In this document: one piece after another, positions 1 to 6,571 of the stretch
How positions within the stretch are numbered: the first letter of the stretch is position 1
How the letters are laid out: each line of letters begins with the position of its first letter
Assembly: GCA_002470465.1 (NCBI GenBank)
Contig: DKMD01000009.1
Location: forward strand, 1-24,362
Length of the DNA: 24,362 nucleotides
Direction: 5' to 3'
Source of the DNA: Pluralibacter sp. UBA7423
GTDB taxonomy: Bacteria; Pseudomonadota; Gammaproteobacteria; Enterobacterales; Enterobacteriaceae
The notes under the pieces: model-generated
Databases searched by the model: none
Told to the model about the DNA's origin: nothing
What the model saw: the letters and a program-made list of their open reading frames with translations, nothing else
Translations under genes and position numbers: made by a program

Positions 1-13
1 TACCGGGGCGGGG

Positions 14-220
14 TCAGTCCACATCGTCTGAAACAAATGCTTCAACATCAAAGAAACGCTCTGCTGAGTAGAAGGAAATACCTTTCACTATCTCACCTTC
101 TTTCAATACCCCTTTGTCTCTCAGAAAGTCGCTAAAGTCTTCCTGATCAGCACTGTCTGCTGCAACGCTTCCCTTCCAGTCGTCATACTGAACATGAGCC
201 TTAAAGTGTTCTTTTTCCAT
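14..220 (-). CDS. small acidic hypothetical protein (68 aa)
   Basis: I do not recognise a named family. The protein is 68 residues, acidic, without signal peptide or membrane segment, and so probably cytoplasmic. The frame stays open upstream to an ATG at 334, but the ATG at 220 is chosen because an AGGA ribosome-binding site lies 8 bases before it and no such site precedes 334. The longer form would add 38 residues. It lies downstream of the HNH endonuclease gene on the same strand, with 132 bases between HNH stop and chosen start (18 to the alternative start), so the two may be co-transcribed. It may be an accessory or inhibitor of the nuclease, or an unrelated island gene; nothing in the sequence decides this. 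Base composition is AT-rich like the rest of the island. Confidence 0.6.
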   Translation of the reverse strand: MEKEHFKAHVQYDDWKGSVAADSADQEDFSDFLRDKGVLKEGEIVKGISFYSAERFFDVEAFVSDDVD

Positions 221-352
221 CTTATTTATCCTTTGCTGTGGGTAATCAAAGGTAGCGTAGCCCAGATTTTGGACAATACAAGCCTTAATGCCCGTTGGTG
301 GTAAGACAACGTGCGGAGACTCTGGCGACTTCATCAGATTTAGGTTTACTTG

Positions 353-1063
353 TTACTCCAAAACACCATAATGGGCTTGCCTGTGACAATTAGGGCATAA
401 TGCGATGGCATTTTCCACGGAATCCTCTCCCCCTTTAGAAAGCCACTCAATGTGGTGAACTTCAAGAAATGGTGTACCATCTTCTTTCAGGAAAGGTGCA
501 TCACGCTTACAGCTTTGGCACTTACCATTAGCTCTTAAAAGAACTTCTGCAACCACATACGGGCTTCGCTTATAAACTCTTGTTGTTACTTCGATTAGCA
601 CTGGAGTTTTACTTTCCGTTGCTAAAATCCGCTCCCGTGTAGATGAGGGTAATTTAGCAGCAGACTCTACTGCTTCTTCAAACTCCGACTTCACTTGACG
701 GTAACACCATTTACCCCGTTGATCCTGGTACAATTCCCAAATGCCATGCACAGAGGGTTGATAAATTTCAAAAATGTTCCCTCGCTTGAATAAGCGGTCA
801 TACTCATGATGGCGATGGGTTACATCATCAGTTCGCCTGGCGGTTTTGTTGAAACTCCAGTAGCTGCGGTTACAGTTGACTGTGTTAACCACAAGATTAA
901 GCCACGTATCGTCTTTATAATGCGGAAATAACTTTCTGAGGTAATCATCTACTTGCTTCGCCGTTGCCGCCCCTCCGAACTGTTGCTCAACCACTTGCAC
1001 AGTAGTGATTCTTATCGGTTGGTCGCCGTACTTGTATGTTCGATTTGATTTTGCAGACATCAT
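353..1063 (-). CDS. HNH endonuclease, McrA-like C-terminal domain
   Basis: A 236-residue protein with a clear C-terminal HNH nuclease fold: zinc-type pair C182/C185, HH at 203-204, N218, CPNCH at 223-227 and H231. This beta-beta-alpha-metal domain cuts DNA with a divalent ion and occurs in McrA-type (type IV) restriction enzymes and other phage-defence or mobile-element nucleases. Residues 1 to about 110 are a separate basic domain with a predicted helical, winged-helix-like character that I cannot name; it may bind DNA or sense modification. Two ATGs stand side by side (1063 and 1060) behind an AGAGG site, so the true start is uncertain by one codon. It lies 39 bases after the Dam-like remnant and upstream of the small gene ending at 14. 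A role in defence is inferred from the domain and the island setting, not shown. No partner methylase is intact here. Confidence 0.8.
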   Translation of the reverse strand: MMSAKSNRTYKYGDQPIRITTVQVVEQQFGGAATAKQVDDYLRKLFPHYKDDTWLNLVVNTVNCNRSYWSFNKTARRTDDVTHRHHEYDRLFKRGNIFEIYQPSVHGIWELYQDQRGKWCYRQVKSEFEEAVESAAKLPSSTRERILATESKTPVLIEVTTRVYKRSPYVVAEVLLRANGKCQSCKRDAPFLKEDGTPFLEVHHIEWLSKGGEDSVENAIALCPNCHRQAHYGVLE

Positions 1064-1102
1064 AAGACCTCTTGCAACTTAAGATTTATCTTGGGTTATC
1101 TA

Positions 1103-1351
1103 TCAAGCATTGTTCATGCAACTCTCTGATTTAAGACAATAGAAGCCATAAGGCCCCGTCAGGATTCCCAGCACAGGTCGTCGATCACATAAGAAACTGA
1201 GGATATCCGCACTCGCCGCTGCGTCCCTGGTAAAGTTGAACTCTTTATCTAAATTGCGAAATAAACTTGGCGGTGACATCCAATTGTCAGAACCACCCCG
1301 CTGCTTTCCGTTGCTGTATGCACCTTTGTGCTTCATCTTTCCCCCGCTCAT
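1103..1351 (-). pseudogene. phage Dam-type DNA N6-adenine methyltransferase, N-terminal remnant
   Basis: Residues about 6 to 48 contain GGSDNWMSPPSLFRNLDKEF followed by a TRDAAAS segment. This is the typical N-terminus of phage-type DNA N6-adenine methyltransferases (Dam family, about 150 to 200 residues), including the conserved Trp-Met-x-Pro-Pro stretch. After that, the family's catalytic DPPY-type motif and the rest are missing. The frame instead runs about 33 residues into a sequence I do not recognise and stops. The gene is therefore a truncated relic, or a small fusion protein, without methylase activity. The better start is the second ATG at 1336, preceded by GGGGGAAAG; the ATG at 1351 has no clear ribosome site. 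It suggests that the island derives from, or recombined with, a prophage. Confidence 0.65.
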
Positions 1352-1444
1352 GCTTACAAGGCCGCTATGCGGTGAACGTTACCGTTCATCACTTCGTGAC
1401 CGGATGGCGGGGAATTGTACGAGGTGTGATTAGGAGGGACAACG

Positions 1445-1472
1445 AAAAGTAAAAGGGGCATTACACCCCCTT
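1445..1472 (-). terminator. rho-independent terminator after hcp
   Basis: Read on the minus strand, a 6-bp stem AAGGGG / CCCCTT (1467-1472 with 1453-1458) encloses an 8-base loop and runs into a T-rich tail (1445-1452). It begins 11 bases after the hcp stop and closes the effector, membrane protein and Hcp operon. Confidence 0.7.
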
Positions 1473-1482
1473 ATTCTATTGG

Positions 1483-1968
1483 TTACGCTCTTACGTTCCA
1501 ATCATCCGTATACTGGACGTTACCATCAACATAACGCCAGGTGATTTTGTCATACATCAGGGAAACAGATTCCATGTGGTTGATCTGCGAGTTCCCCGCC
1601 ATTTTAGCGTTTGGCATCCCTGGATTAATGCCTGTCACTTTCACGCCCTCAATAGTCATAACGAAGTAACACTCTTCCTGCCCTGCGTGGTTAATGCGAT
1701 ACCAGCGAATCTCCGCGCTTTTCAACGTTTGACCAGTGGCAACAGCTTTGTACAGATACGGGCTGGAGCTATCAAACTCCTTTTCAATCATCATCGGAGA
1801 ATGTGAACGTTTGCCGGTGATCTTTCCGTTGGCACTGTCTACCGGAATGTTCAGACCGTGACTAAAGCCAACAATCTCTATACTCCCCTCACGATCCTGA
1901 ACATCCACAGATCCTTTAATGTCTGCACCGCCATCGTCTTTAAGCCACATGTAAGCCGGAATAGGCAT
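1483..1968 (-). CDS. hcp: Hcp-family type VI secretion tube protein
   Basis: A 161-residue Hcp1-family protein. Hcp stacks as hexameric rings to build the inner tube of the type VI secretion system (T6SS), and small effectors can travel in its lumen. Family hallmarks are the start (MPIPAYMWLKDDGGADIKGS), the VDVQDREGSIEIVGFSHGLN segment, the DSSSPYLYKAVATGQTLKSA stretch near residues 67-86, and the ending with MYDKITWRYVDGNVQYTDDW. Length is usual for Hcp. Start: a GGAG site lies 8 bases upstream, inside the end of the preceding gene, and only one base separates that gene's stop from this ATG, so translation is probably coupled. No other T6SS structural gene is in the window, so this is an orphan Hcp that would depend on an apparatus encoded elsewhere. 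It is the last gene of the operon and is followed by a terminator. Confidence 0.9.
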   Translation of the reverse strand: MPIPAYMWLKDDGGADIKGSVDVQDREGSIEIVGFSHGLNIPVDSANGKITGKRSHSPMMIEKEFDSSSPYLYKAVATGQTLKSAEIRWYRINHAGQEECYFVMTIEGVKVTGINPGMPNAKMAGNSQINHMESVSLMYDKITWRYVDGNVQYTDDWNVRA

Positions 1969-1969
1969 T

Positions 1970-2488
1970 TTACAAACTCCTTTTGGTTATGATTTTCTTC
2001 GTGATAAACCAGTAGCAAACAATCGTTAAGAGCAACTGAAAGACCACAATCGCCGCCATAGTGAAATTTGAATACGTCTGATCAGGGAATAACGCCTGAT
2101 AAGGCAGCAAGCGAAACAGCGCCCAAAACAGGAAGGTAAACCCGAAGATTTTAGCTAACCGCCGTAACGTAGAATTGCCCCACTCTCTCGGAATGCCTGC
2201 TGGACTAACTTTGTGTGTCACGACACTGTACGTCGTGATAATGGCGCTCATGACAGGTACGCTGATTAATGTGTTGATCAGGATACTGAAATAATCACCT
2301 AACGATTCCCAAACTTCTAAATCAGGCTCACCCAAAATGAAGCTGGTAAACTTGTCGGCACTCTGGAAATCGAAAAGCCCCGTAATAGAATTAACTAATC
2401 CATCATACGGAACCACTTTGGCAACGATCAGCATAACTACAGCGAACAGCGCTAACTTGATGAATAAACTAAGGGCATGTTTTGCCAT
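1970..2488 (-). CDS. four-helix membrane protein, candidate immunity protein of the T6SS cassette
   Basis: A 172-residue integral membrane protein with about four hydrophobic segments (residues roughly 7-27, 64-88, 112-132, 143-165) and a basic C-terminal tail (KKIITKRSL). I do not recognise a named family. Its first 20 bases overlap the end of the upstream DUF2778 gene and a strong GAGGTGA ribosome site stands 6 bases before the ATG. It ends one base before hcp. By position between a putative cell-wall-attacking effector and Hcp, it is the best candidate for the immunity protein that protects the producer. The known immunity proteins of Tlde1 effectors are periplasmic rather than multi-spanning, so this would be a different type. 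Alternatives are an accessory protein for effector loading or an unrelated membrane protein. Confidence 0.75.
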   Translation of the reverse strand: MAKHALSLFIKLALFAVVMLIVAKVVPYDGLVNSITGLFDFQSADKFTSFILGEPDLEVWESLGDYFSILINTLISVPVMSAIITTYSVVTHKVSPAGIPREWGNSTLRRLAKIFGFTFLFWALFRLLPYQALFPDQTYSNFTMAAIVVFQLLLTIVCYWFITKKIITKRSL

Positions 2489-2984
2489 TGGCGATCACCT
2501 CAATAGTACCGTATGCCTGTAGTTTTCTCATGCAAGGAACATCTATTTTCTGGGTTCTCAACAGTGCATTACGCAACATGGCAAAATCAGAATCGTGTGG
2601 AAGAGTGATACAACCTTCTGAGAGTACGCCTGGATGCAAACGGAAGTTGCCACGCTTAACGCTCTCAATCCATGTGTAATCGTCGACTCCCCAATCATCC
2701 CGCCATAATGCGAACCATTCGGAATGTTTGAATGTAGCACCGCTGGCGAAGTGGTTATAAATGTCTCTCATCCCTGCGTTTAGCTGTGACTTGAGCCCAC
2801 CTTGAGGGCGGTCAACAATCCAGTATTTACCCGCTGGTACTGGCCCCTCTTTGGGGATCATTCCACATGCGCCACGGTTACGGTAAGCACCATTACCAGA
2901 GAAAGCTAAAAACGTGCCTACACCAGGAAACGATAACGGGGAGTAGTACGCATCATTAATTATGAACTTTCCATGTAAAGCCAT
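2469..2984 (-). CDS. DUF2778 / Tlde1-like L,D-transpeptidase-fold T6SS effector
   Basis: A 171-residue protein that fits the DUF2778 family, which includes the Salmonella T6SS effector Tlde1, an enzyme of L,D-transpeptidase fold that cuts or exchanges peptidoglycan stem peptides in the target periplasm. The N-terminal half has the typical FSGNGAYRNRGACGMIPKEG-VPAGKYWIVDRP stretch (residues 28-60). The catalytic region reads FRLHPGVLSEGCITL (114-128) with H117, S122, G124 and C125; the His-to-Cys distance is 8 residues. There is no signal peptide, as expected for a protein delivered by T6SS. It is the first gene of a three-gene operon with a membrane protein (20-base overlap) and Hcp. An AAGG site lies about 8 bases before the ATG. 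Family placement is confident; toxicity and secretion are inferred. Effector-before-Hcp order is unlike the usual hcp-effector-immunity layout. Confidence 0.85.
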   Translation of the reverse strand: MALHGKFIINDAYYSPLSFPGVGTFLAFSGNGAYRNRGACGMIPKEGPVPAGKYWIVDRPQGGLKSQLNAGMRDIYNHFASGATFKHSEWFALWRDDWGVDDYTWIESVKRGNFRLHPGVLSEGCITLPHDSDFAMLRNALLRTQKIDVPCMRKLQAYGTIEVIANGKTCP

Positions 2985-3019
2985 AGATAACCCTTTTATC
3001 TATAATGATTTATTCGCTT

Positions 3020-3046
3020 ATCGTACACCTACGCAATCAAAGTAAA
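3020..3046 (-). promoter_or_regulatory. possible promoter of the effector-hcp operon
   Basis: In the 116-base gap between the integrase stop and the effector start, the minus strand shows TTTACT (3041-3046) and TACGAT (3020-3025) with a 15-base spacer. The spacing is short for sigma-70, so this is a weak call. No clear terminator for the integrase was seen in the gap, and read-through from the integrase is possible. Confidence 0.3.
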
Positions 3047-3100
3047 GGAAAGATATCTTCAAAGAAATTTCTGAAACAGCAAGAAACTTGATGCACATAT

Positions 3101-4456
3101 TTATTTCCAGGCCAATCCATCAATGACGTAACAAACCGTAGATAATGGGAATGTGTGCATATAGCGCCGGGTAATTCCTGCACCGCTCTTCTCGTGACCG
3201 ACCACCTGTTGCAAATGCGCCAAGTTGCCAACCCAACCAGCTAAACAGGTTGAGATCATTGTGTGCCTGAAGCTATGCACCAAGCGGCGCTGTCCGTAAT
3301 CATCAAGATACGGAATACCAAGCTGATCACGAACGTCAGCTAACACTTTGCCTATCTTCGGCATGTTCTTACCCGACACTGGTGAGAAGATTTTCTCTTT
3401 CCACTGACGATTGACGAAATCGAGGAAACCCCATTCAATCAGTTTGGGATGGATAGCAACTTGTCGCGTTGCATTCTCGGTTTTCCCCTGTCCTCCTTCT
3501 GCTATCAGGAGATAATGCCGCTGACTGTCCTCGTCATACTTGATCTGCGATTTCTCCAGTTTGGCGATCTCTCCCCTTCTGGCCCTGGTGTATGCCAACA
3601 ACAAAGTGATCCACTTCTCCCAGCCATCAGGCTGCTTTAGTGCCCAACCTACAAACTTTCTCATTTCTGCCGCACTATATACGCCAAACCTCGCTTTAGA
3701 CGGTGCAGCCACTACGCCATCAGTCGGAGACTTCTCCAGAATATCCTTGTTATCGGTAAGGAAGGTTTTGAACAGCGATTTGTAAATCTTCAAATGCTTG
3801 TGAATAGACTCAGCACCAACCAGATCTTCAGGTGGCACATCATCACATTCGATCAGTTGCTGGACTGTCATCGACCGAAACGGCTGAACAACGCGCTTAG
3901 GAAGATTTTCAACGACTTCCATCACCTGCTTAATGTCTTGCTTGGTAACCGTCGTTACATCGGTTGTTGTGCCAAGGACAATCAACAGCACTTCCATAAA
4001 CCGTTCATTGGCCTGTGAGATTGCCTTTGTCCAGTTCTGGGCCTTCTCCCTTTTGTACATGTTCCATGCGCCAGCCAGCGTTAGCACTTCTTTTGGTTCA
4101 GGCTGTTTTTGAGACTTAGTAACTTCTGCTGGAGTAACCGTTTCCCGATATTCCTGCACTGCCATCGGCTGAATAATACTTTGCTCACTATTGAGGAATT
4201 GTTGAGCCAGCCAGTGCTCATTCTGCTGCTTTAAGCGGTTACTGAAATCTGAAAGACGTTGACCAAACTGATCCGGGTGGACAGTTCCACGTTTGACTAA
4301 TGGAATGGCTGGAGAAGCAAATGACATCAAGAGTTGCGCGTAGCTGTGGCTATCCGTCTCTAAAGAACGACGGAAATATTTACTGCCGGATAGGCGAAAG
4401 CTGACGTAGTAGATCCCGTTACGGGTGATGGTGTGATTGATAGATGTGTGTGCCAT
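3101..4456 (-). CDS. int: tyrosine-recombinase integrase of the island
   Basis: A phage-type site-specific integrase that inserts and excises the island. From the first possible ATG (4483) it has 460 residues. In that numbering the catalytic set is visible: box I arginine in TRARRGEIAKLEKSQI (R302 or R303), a beta-hairpin lysine near K334, H403-S-F-R406, H430 in VVGHEKSGAG, and nucleophile Y441 in RRYMHTFPL. Residues 20-45 (NGIYYVSFRLSGSKYFRRSL) resemble the N-terminal arm-type domain of DUF6538-bearing integrases, followed by a SAM-like core-binding region (about 135-265). The start at 4456 is preferred because a weak AGAGA site precedes it, while 4483 has none; neither is strong. It lies 80 bases from the cut TPP riboswitch and reads away from it, placing the attachment site just upstream of its start, the usual arrangement. 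Confidence 0.92.
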   Translation of the reverse strand: MAHTSINHTITRNGIYYVSFRLSGSKYFRRSLETDSHSYAQLLMSFASPAIPLVKRGTVHPDQFGQRLSDFSNRLKQQNEHWLAQQFLNSEQSIIQPMAVQEYRETVTPAEVTKSQKQPEPKEVLTLAGAWNMYKREKAQNWTKAISQANERFMEVLLIVLGTTTDVTTVTKQDIKQVMEVVENLPKRVVQPFRSMTVQQLIECDDVPPEDLVGAESIHKHLKIYKSLFKTFLTDNKDILEKSPTDGVVAAPSKARFGVYSAAEMRKFVGWALKQPDGWEKWITLLLAYTRARRGEIAKLEKSQIKYDEDSQRHYLLIAEGGQGKTENATRQVAIHPKLIEWGFLDFVNRQWKEKIFSPVSGKNMPKIGKVLADVRDQLGIPYLDDYGQRRLVHSFRHTMISTCLAGWVGNLAHLQQVVGHEKSGAGITRRYMHTFPLSTVCYVIDGLAWK

Positions 4457-4534
4457 TTTGTTTGTCTCTGTGAGTGACAACATAACAAAATGAAGAGAAA
4501 AAACCGCACAACTCTTTGATTTATATCTTGAATA

Positions 4535-4550
4535 ATCACCAGACTACGCT
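4535..4550. other. island-chromosome junction (attachment site region)
   Basis: On the minus strand the conserved TPP aptamer runs to GCCAGCGTAG (ending at 4544) and then changes to TCTGGTGATT, where riboswitches of this class continue with GGGA. From here to the integrase the sequence is AT-rich and unlike the chromosome. The crossover core must lie at or before this point, within the aptamer's 3' half. The partner copy at the other end of the island is outside the window, so the core length cannot be read. Confidence 0.6.
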
Positions 4551-4615
4551 GGCATTATCCAGATCAGGTAATACGGGTATTTCTCAGCCTTCACAAAGAA
4601 GGGCACCCCGAGTCA
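4544..4615 (-). promoter_or_regulatory. TPP (THI-box) riboswitch aptamer, thiM type, truncated at its 3' edge
   Basis: Read on the minus strand from 4615, the sequence has the hallmarks of the thiamine pyrophosphate riboswitch: GACTCGGGGTGCCC, then GGCTGAGA, AATACCC, ACCTGATCTGG and ATAATGCCAGCGTAG. It is nearly identical to the leader of E. coli thiM, the hydroxyethylthiazole kinase gene that lies in this chromosomal neighbourhood. The segment GGGAAGTC that should follow GCGTAG, which closes stems P4 and P1 and leads into the expression platform, is missing and replaced by island sequence. thiM itself is not in the window. The remaining RNA keeps the P2/P3 pyrimidine-sensing arm and P5 but has lost the CCC:GGG pairing of P4 and most of P1, so ligand binding is probably impaired. 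The next gene downstream is now the integrase. Confidence 0.88.
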
Positions 4616-4631
4616 TTTGAATCAAATTCTG

Positions 4632-4653
4632 TGGTTAACGTGACGTTAAACCA
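4632..4653. repeat. imperfect inverted repeat upstream of the riboswitch
   Basis: TGGTTAACGTGACGTTAAACCA is two arms (TGGTTAACGT and ACGTTAAACCA) that pair except for one extra base. It lies 17 bases before the aptamer on its upstream side, in the region expected to hold the old thiM promoter, and could be an operator or overlap that promoter. No known protein site is recognised. Confidence 0.4.
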
Positions 4654-4701
4654 TGGGGAGGATAATGCTGCGGGCCGAGGATGTAAACACGTCTCTCCAA
4701 C

Positions 4702-5250
4702 TCAGTCCTGACGCCCGCGCCACATCTCCCGCGTAATTTCCCACAGTTCTGAATCCAGCTCACCGGATACGTACTGCGCTTTTTCGGTACGGACTAAACG
4801 CATTCCATTTCGCATGGACAGATTTTTAGAACGTTGATTATCAGCAGCTTTTGGCGCCCTGAGCACCTCTTTGTTCAGCGTTTCAAACCAAAATTCATTC
4901 ACCGCCTCGCAGGCTTCGGCCATCAGCCCCTTCCCCTGCCATTCCGGCACCAGCCAGAAACCGCGGTTATTATCAGGGATATCCATCAGTGAAATGACGC
5001 CGATCAGCTCGTATTCTTCTTCTTTGGGTCGCAGGCTCCAGAACCAGCCTGTCCCTTTTTTACTGGCGGCAAGCGAGACGTTATCAACGTAATGCTGTGC
5101 AGCACCCTCAGGAAAAGGCCAGGGCACGGTTGAAATCAGATAGCGCACTATCTCCCAACGAGGAAATTTGCGCTGAATCTGCTGCGCATCTTCTGAGCGC
5201 AGCGGTTTAAGGATAAGCCTGTCGGTCACAATTTCAGGTGTGGCAACCAT
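4702..5250 (-). CDS. GNAT N-acetyltransferase, RimJ/RimL type
   Basis: A 182-residue acetyltransferase of the RimJ/RimL-like GNAT group. It begins with the typical TDRLILKPLRSEDAQQIQRK strand and helix (residues 9-28), has GFWLVPEWQGKGLMAEACEA (about 97-116), which holds the acetyl-CoA binding Q-x-x-G-x-A-like loop, and then NQRSKNLSMRNGMRLV (about 138-153), the NxxSxxxxxKxGF-like end of the fold. Such enzymes transfer acetyl groups from acetyl-CoA to protein N-termini, small amines or antibiotics; the substrate cannot be told here. Start: GGAGG lies 9 bases before the ATG. It is the first chromosomal gene after the island junction. Its own promoter would lie in the 190-base gap before the LysR gene, which shows no other feature. 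Confidence 0.85.
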   Translation of the reverse strand: MVATPEIVTDRLILKPLRSEDAQQIQRKFPRWEIVRYLISTVPWPFPEGAAQHYVDNVSLAASKKGTGWFWSLRPKEEEYELIGVISLMDIPDNNRGFWLVPEWQGKGLMAEACEAVNEFWFETLNKEVLRAPKAADNQRSKNLSMRNGMRLVRTEKAQYVSGELDSELWEITREMWRGRQD

Positions 5251-5441
5251 GTCCGTATCCCTCCTGTTTAGTCGAGCTGAAAGCTACTTAATTTCAAAAC
5301 CGCCTTTCCTGAACGCAGCGGACGATAGCGGAGGTCAACATATCCTTCGGCAATCAACAGAGGCTACACGCCAAAATAAAGGGAATAATCATCCACTATG
5401 CCCTCATGATTCAGACACCCCGGGAGGATGCCGTCAGCACA

Positions 5442-6353
5442 CTAAAGCGGAAGATGTTGCAGCTTTAGGGCGCACTTTTCCCTTACCGCTTCATATAACA
5501 AACGCACCGCCGGCGAAAGCTGTTTGCGGTGCGGGCAAATCATATTCAGCGGTACCGGGTCACCCTGATAGTCCGGCAGGATTATCTTCAATCGCCCCTC
5601 GGCAATATCATCGCTGACGTCCAGCCACGACTTATTGGCGATCCCTTCTCCGGCAATCGCCATACGGCGGATCACTTCCGCGTCATCGCTCATCATCACG
5701 CTGGAAACCTGCACCTCGTGCATCTGCCCGTCGCGAAAAAGCGTCCAGCGATCGTAGAGCCTGCCGCGCAGGCTGTAGGTGAGCGCATTGTGCTGGCGCA
5801 ATTCCTCCAGCGTTTTCGGCTCGCCGTGGCGGCTTATCCAGTCGGGGGATGCCACCAGCACGCGACGGTTTTCCGCAGCGACGGGTAAAGAGATGAACGA
5901 TGCATCGTCGTTGTGCCCATAGCGAAAAGCGACGTCCACCGGATCTTTAAAAATGTCGGCCAGGTTGTCGGAAAACAGAATACGCAGCCGCAGCGCAGGA
6001 TGGCGGCGGCGAAAATCCAGAAAGACCGTGAGCAGCAGATTGCGGCCCAGATCTGAAGGCACAGCAATCTGTAGCGTACCGCGGATTTCATCTTCTGAAG
6101 TCTGAAGCTGCTGCATTCCGGCATGGAGCGTGTCGAGCATCTGCGTGGCAAACGGCAGCCAGGTTTCACCTTCCGGGGTTAATCGCAGGCTCCGGGTCGA
6201 ACGCGCAAACAGCCGAATGTTGAGCTGTGTCTCCAGCCGTTTAATGGCTGTACTCACCTGCGCAGGCGGCAACCCCGCCTCACGCGCCGCTTCGCTAAAA
6301 TTACCCAATGCCGCCGCGCGCACGAACAGGGTCAGATCTTCCAGTCTGAGCAT
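5442..6353 (-). CDS. LysR-family transcriptional regulator
   Basis: A 303-residue LysR-type regulator from the chosen start. Residues 1-60 (LRLEDLTLFVRAAALGNFSE, AAREAGLPPAQVSTAIKRLE, then TQLNIRLFARSTRSLRLTPEG) form the winged helix-turn-helix with dimerisation helix; residues about 90-295 form the two-lobed effector-binding domain (GTLQIAVPSDLGRNLLL onward). The sequence resembles the group of short-chain, DmlR/AaeR-like regulators, but I cannot assign an effector. The frame extends 13 codons upstream to 6392, but the ATG at 6353 has a GGAG site 8 bases away and matches the usual LysR start. It is divergent from rcnB across 218 bases, so it may act there, or on the acetyltransferase downstream; LysR regulators often control the divergent gene. 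Confidence 0.88.
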   Translation of the reverse strand: MLRLEDLTLFVRAAALGNFSEAAREAGLPPAQVSTAIKRLETQLNIRLFARSTRSLRLTPEGETWLPFATQMLDTLHAGMQQLQTSEDEIRGTLQIAVPSDLGRNLLLTVFLDFRRRHPALRLRILFSDNLADIFKDPVDVAFRYGHNDDASFISLPVAAENRRVLVASPDWISRHGEPKTLEELRQHNALTYSLRGRLYDRWTLFRDGQMHEVQVSSVMMSDDAEVIRRMAIAGEGIANKSWLDVSDDIAEGRLKIILPDYQGDPVPLNMICPHRKQLSPAVRLLYEAVREKCALKLQHLPL

Positions 6354-6571
6354 CTTTTTCTCCAGCCATTCACTTTCTGCATTGTAAGCCAAACCCGGAA
6401 TCGTCTCAAAAAGCCCGTCTGCTGCCTCAGGAAATGCTATTCGCAGTATGCTTTCGAGGTTTGCTTACACTTTTTGCCCGCAAGAAGCTTGCCAGCAGGC
6501 GGGTGCATCAGGAATGATACGGGGCGGCATTTTTAAGTCCAGGTTATGTATTACAGGAATGTGGAGAAGGT

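Noticed and set aside
221..334. Longer N-terminus of the small gene ending at 14
   Set aside because: The ATG at 334 has no ribosome site while that at 220 has AGGA at the right distance. Not fully excluded.
1..4543. Second copy of the attachment core inside the window
   Set aside because: I looked for the aptamer 3' half (CTACGCTGGCATTATCCAG) elsewhere in the island and found none, so the other end lies beyond the left edge.
4457..4701. tRNA or tmRNA gene at the island junction
   Set aside because: Such genes are the usual targets, but no cloverleaf or CCA end is seen; the conserved sequence there is a TPP aptamer.
5251..5441. Possible small gene in the gap between the LysR and RimJ/RimL-like genes
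   Set aside because: An open frame on the plus strand runs through it from inside the acetyltransferase gene but has no ribosome site and no similarity that I recognise.
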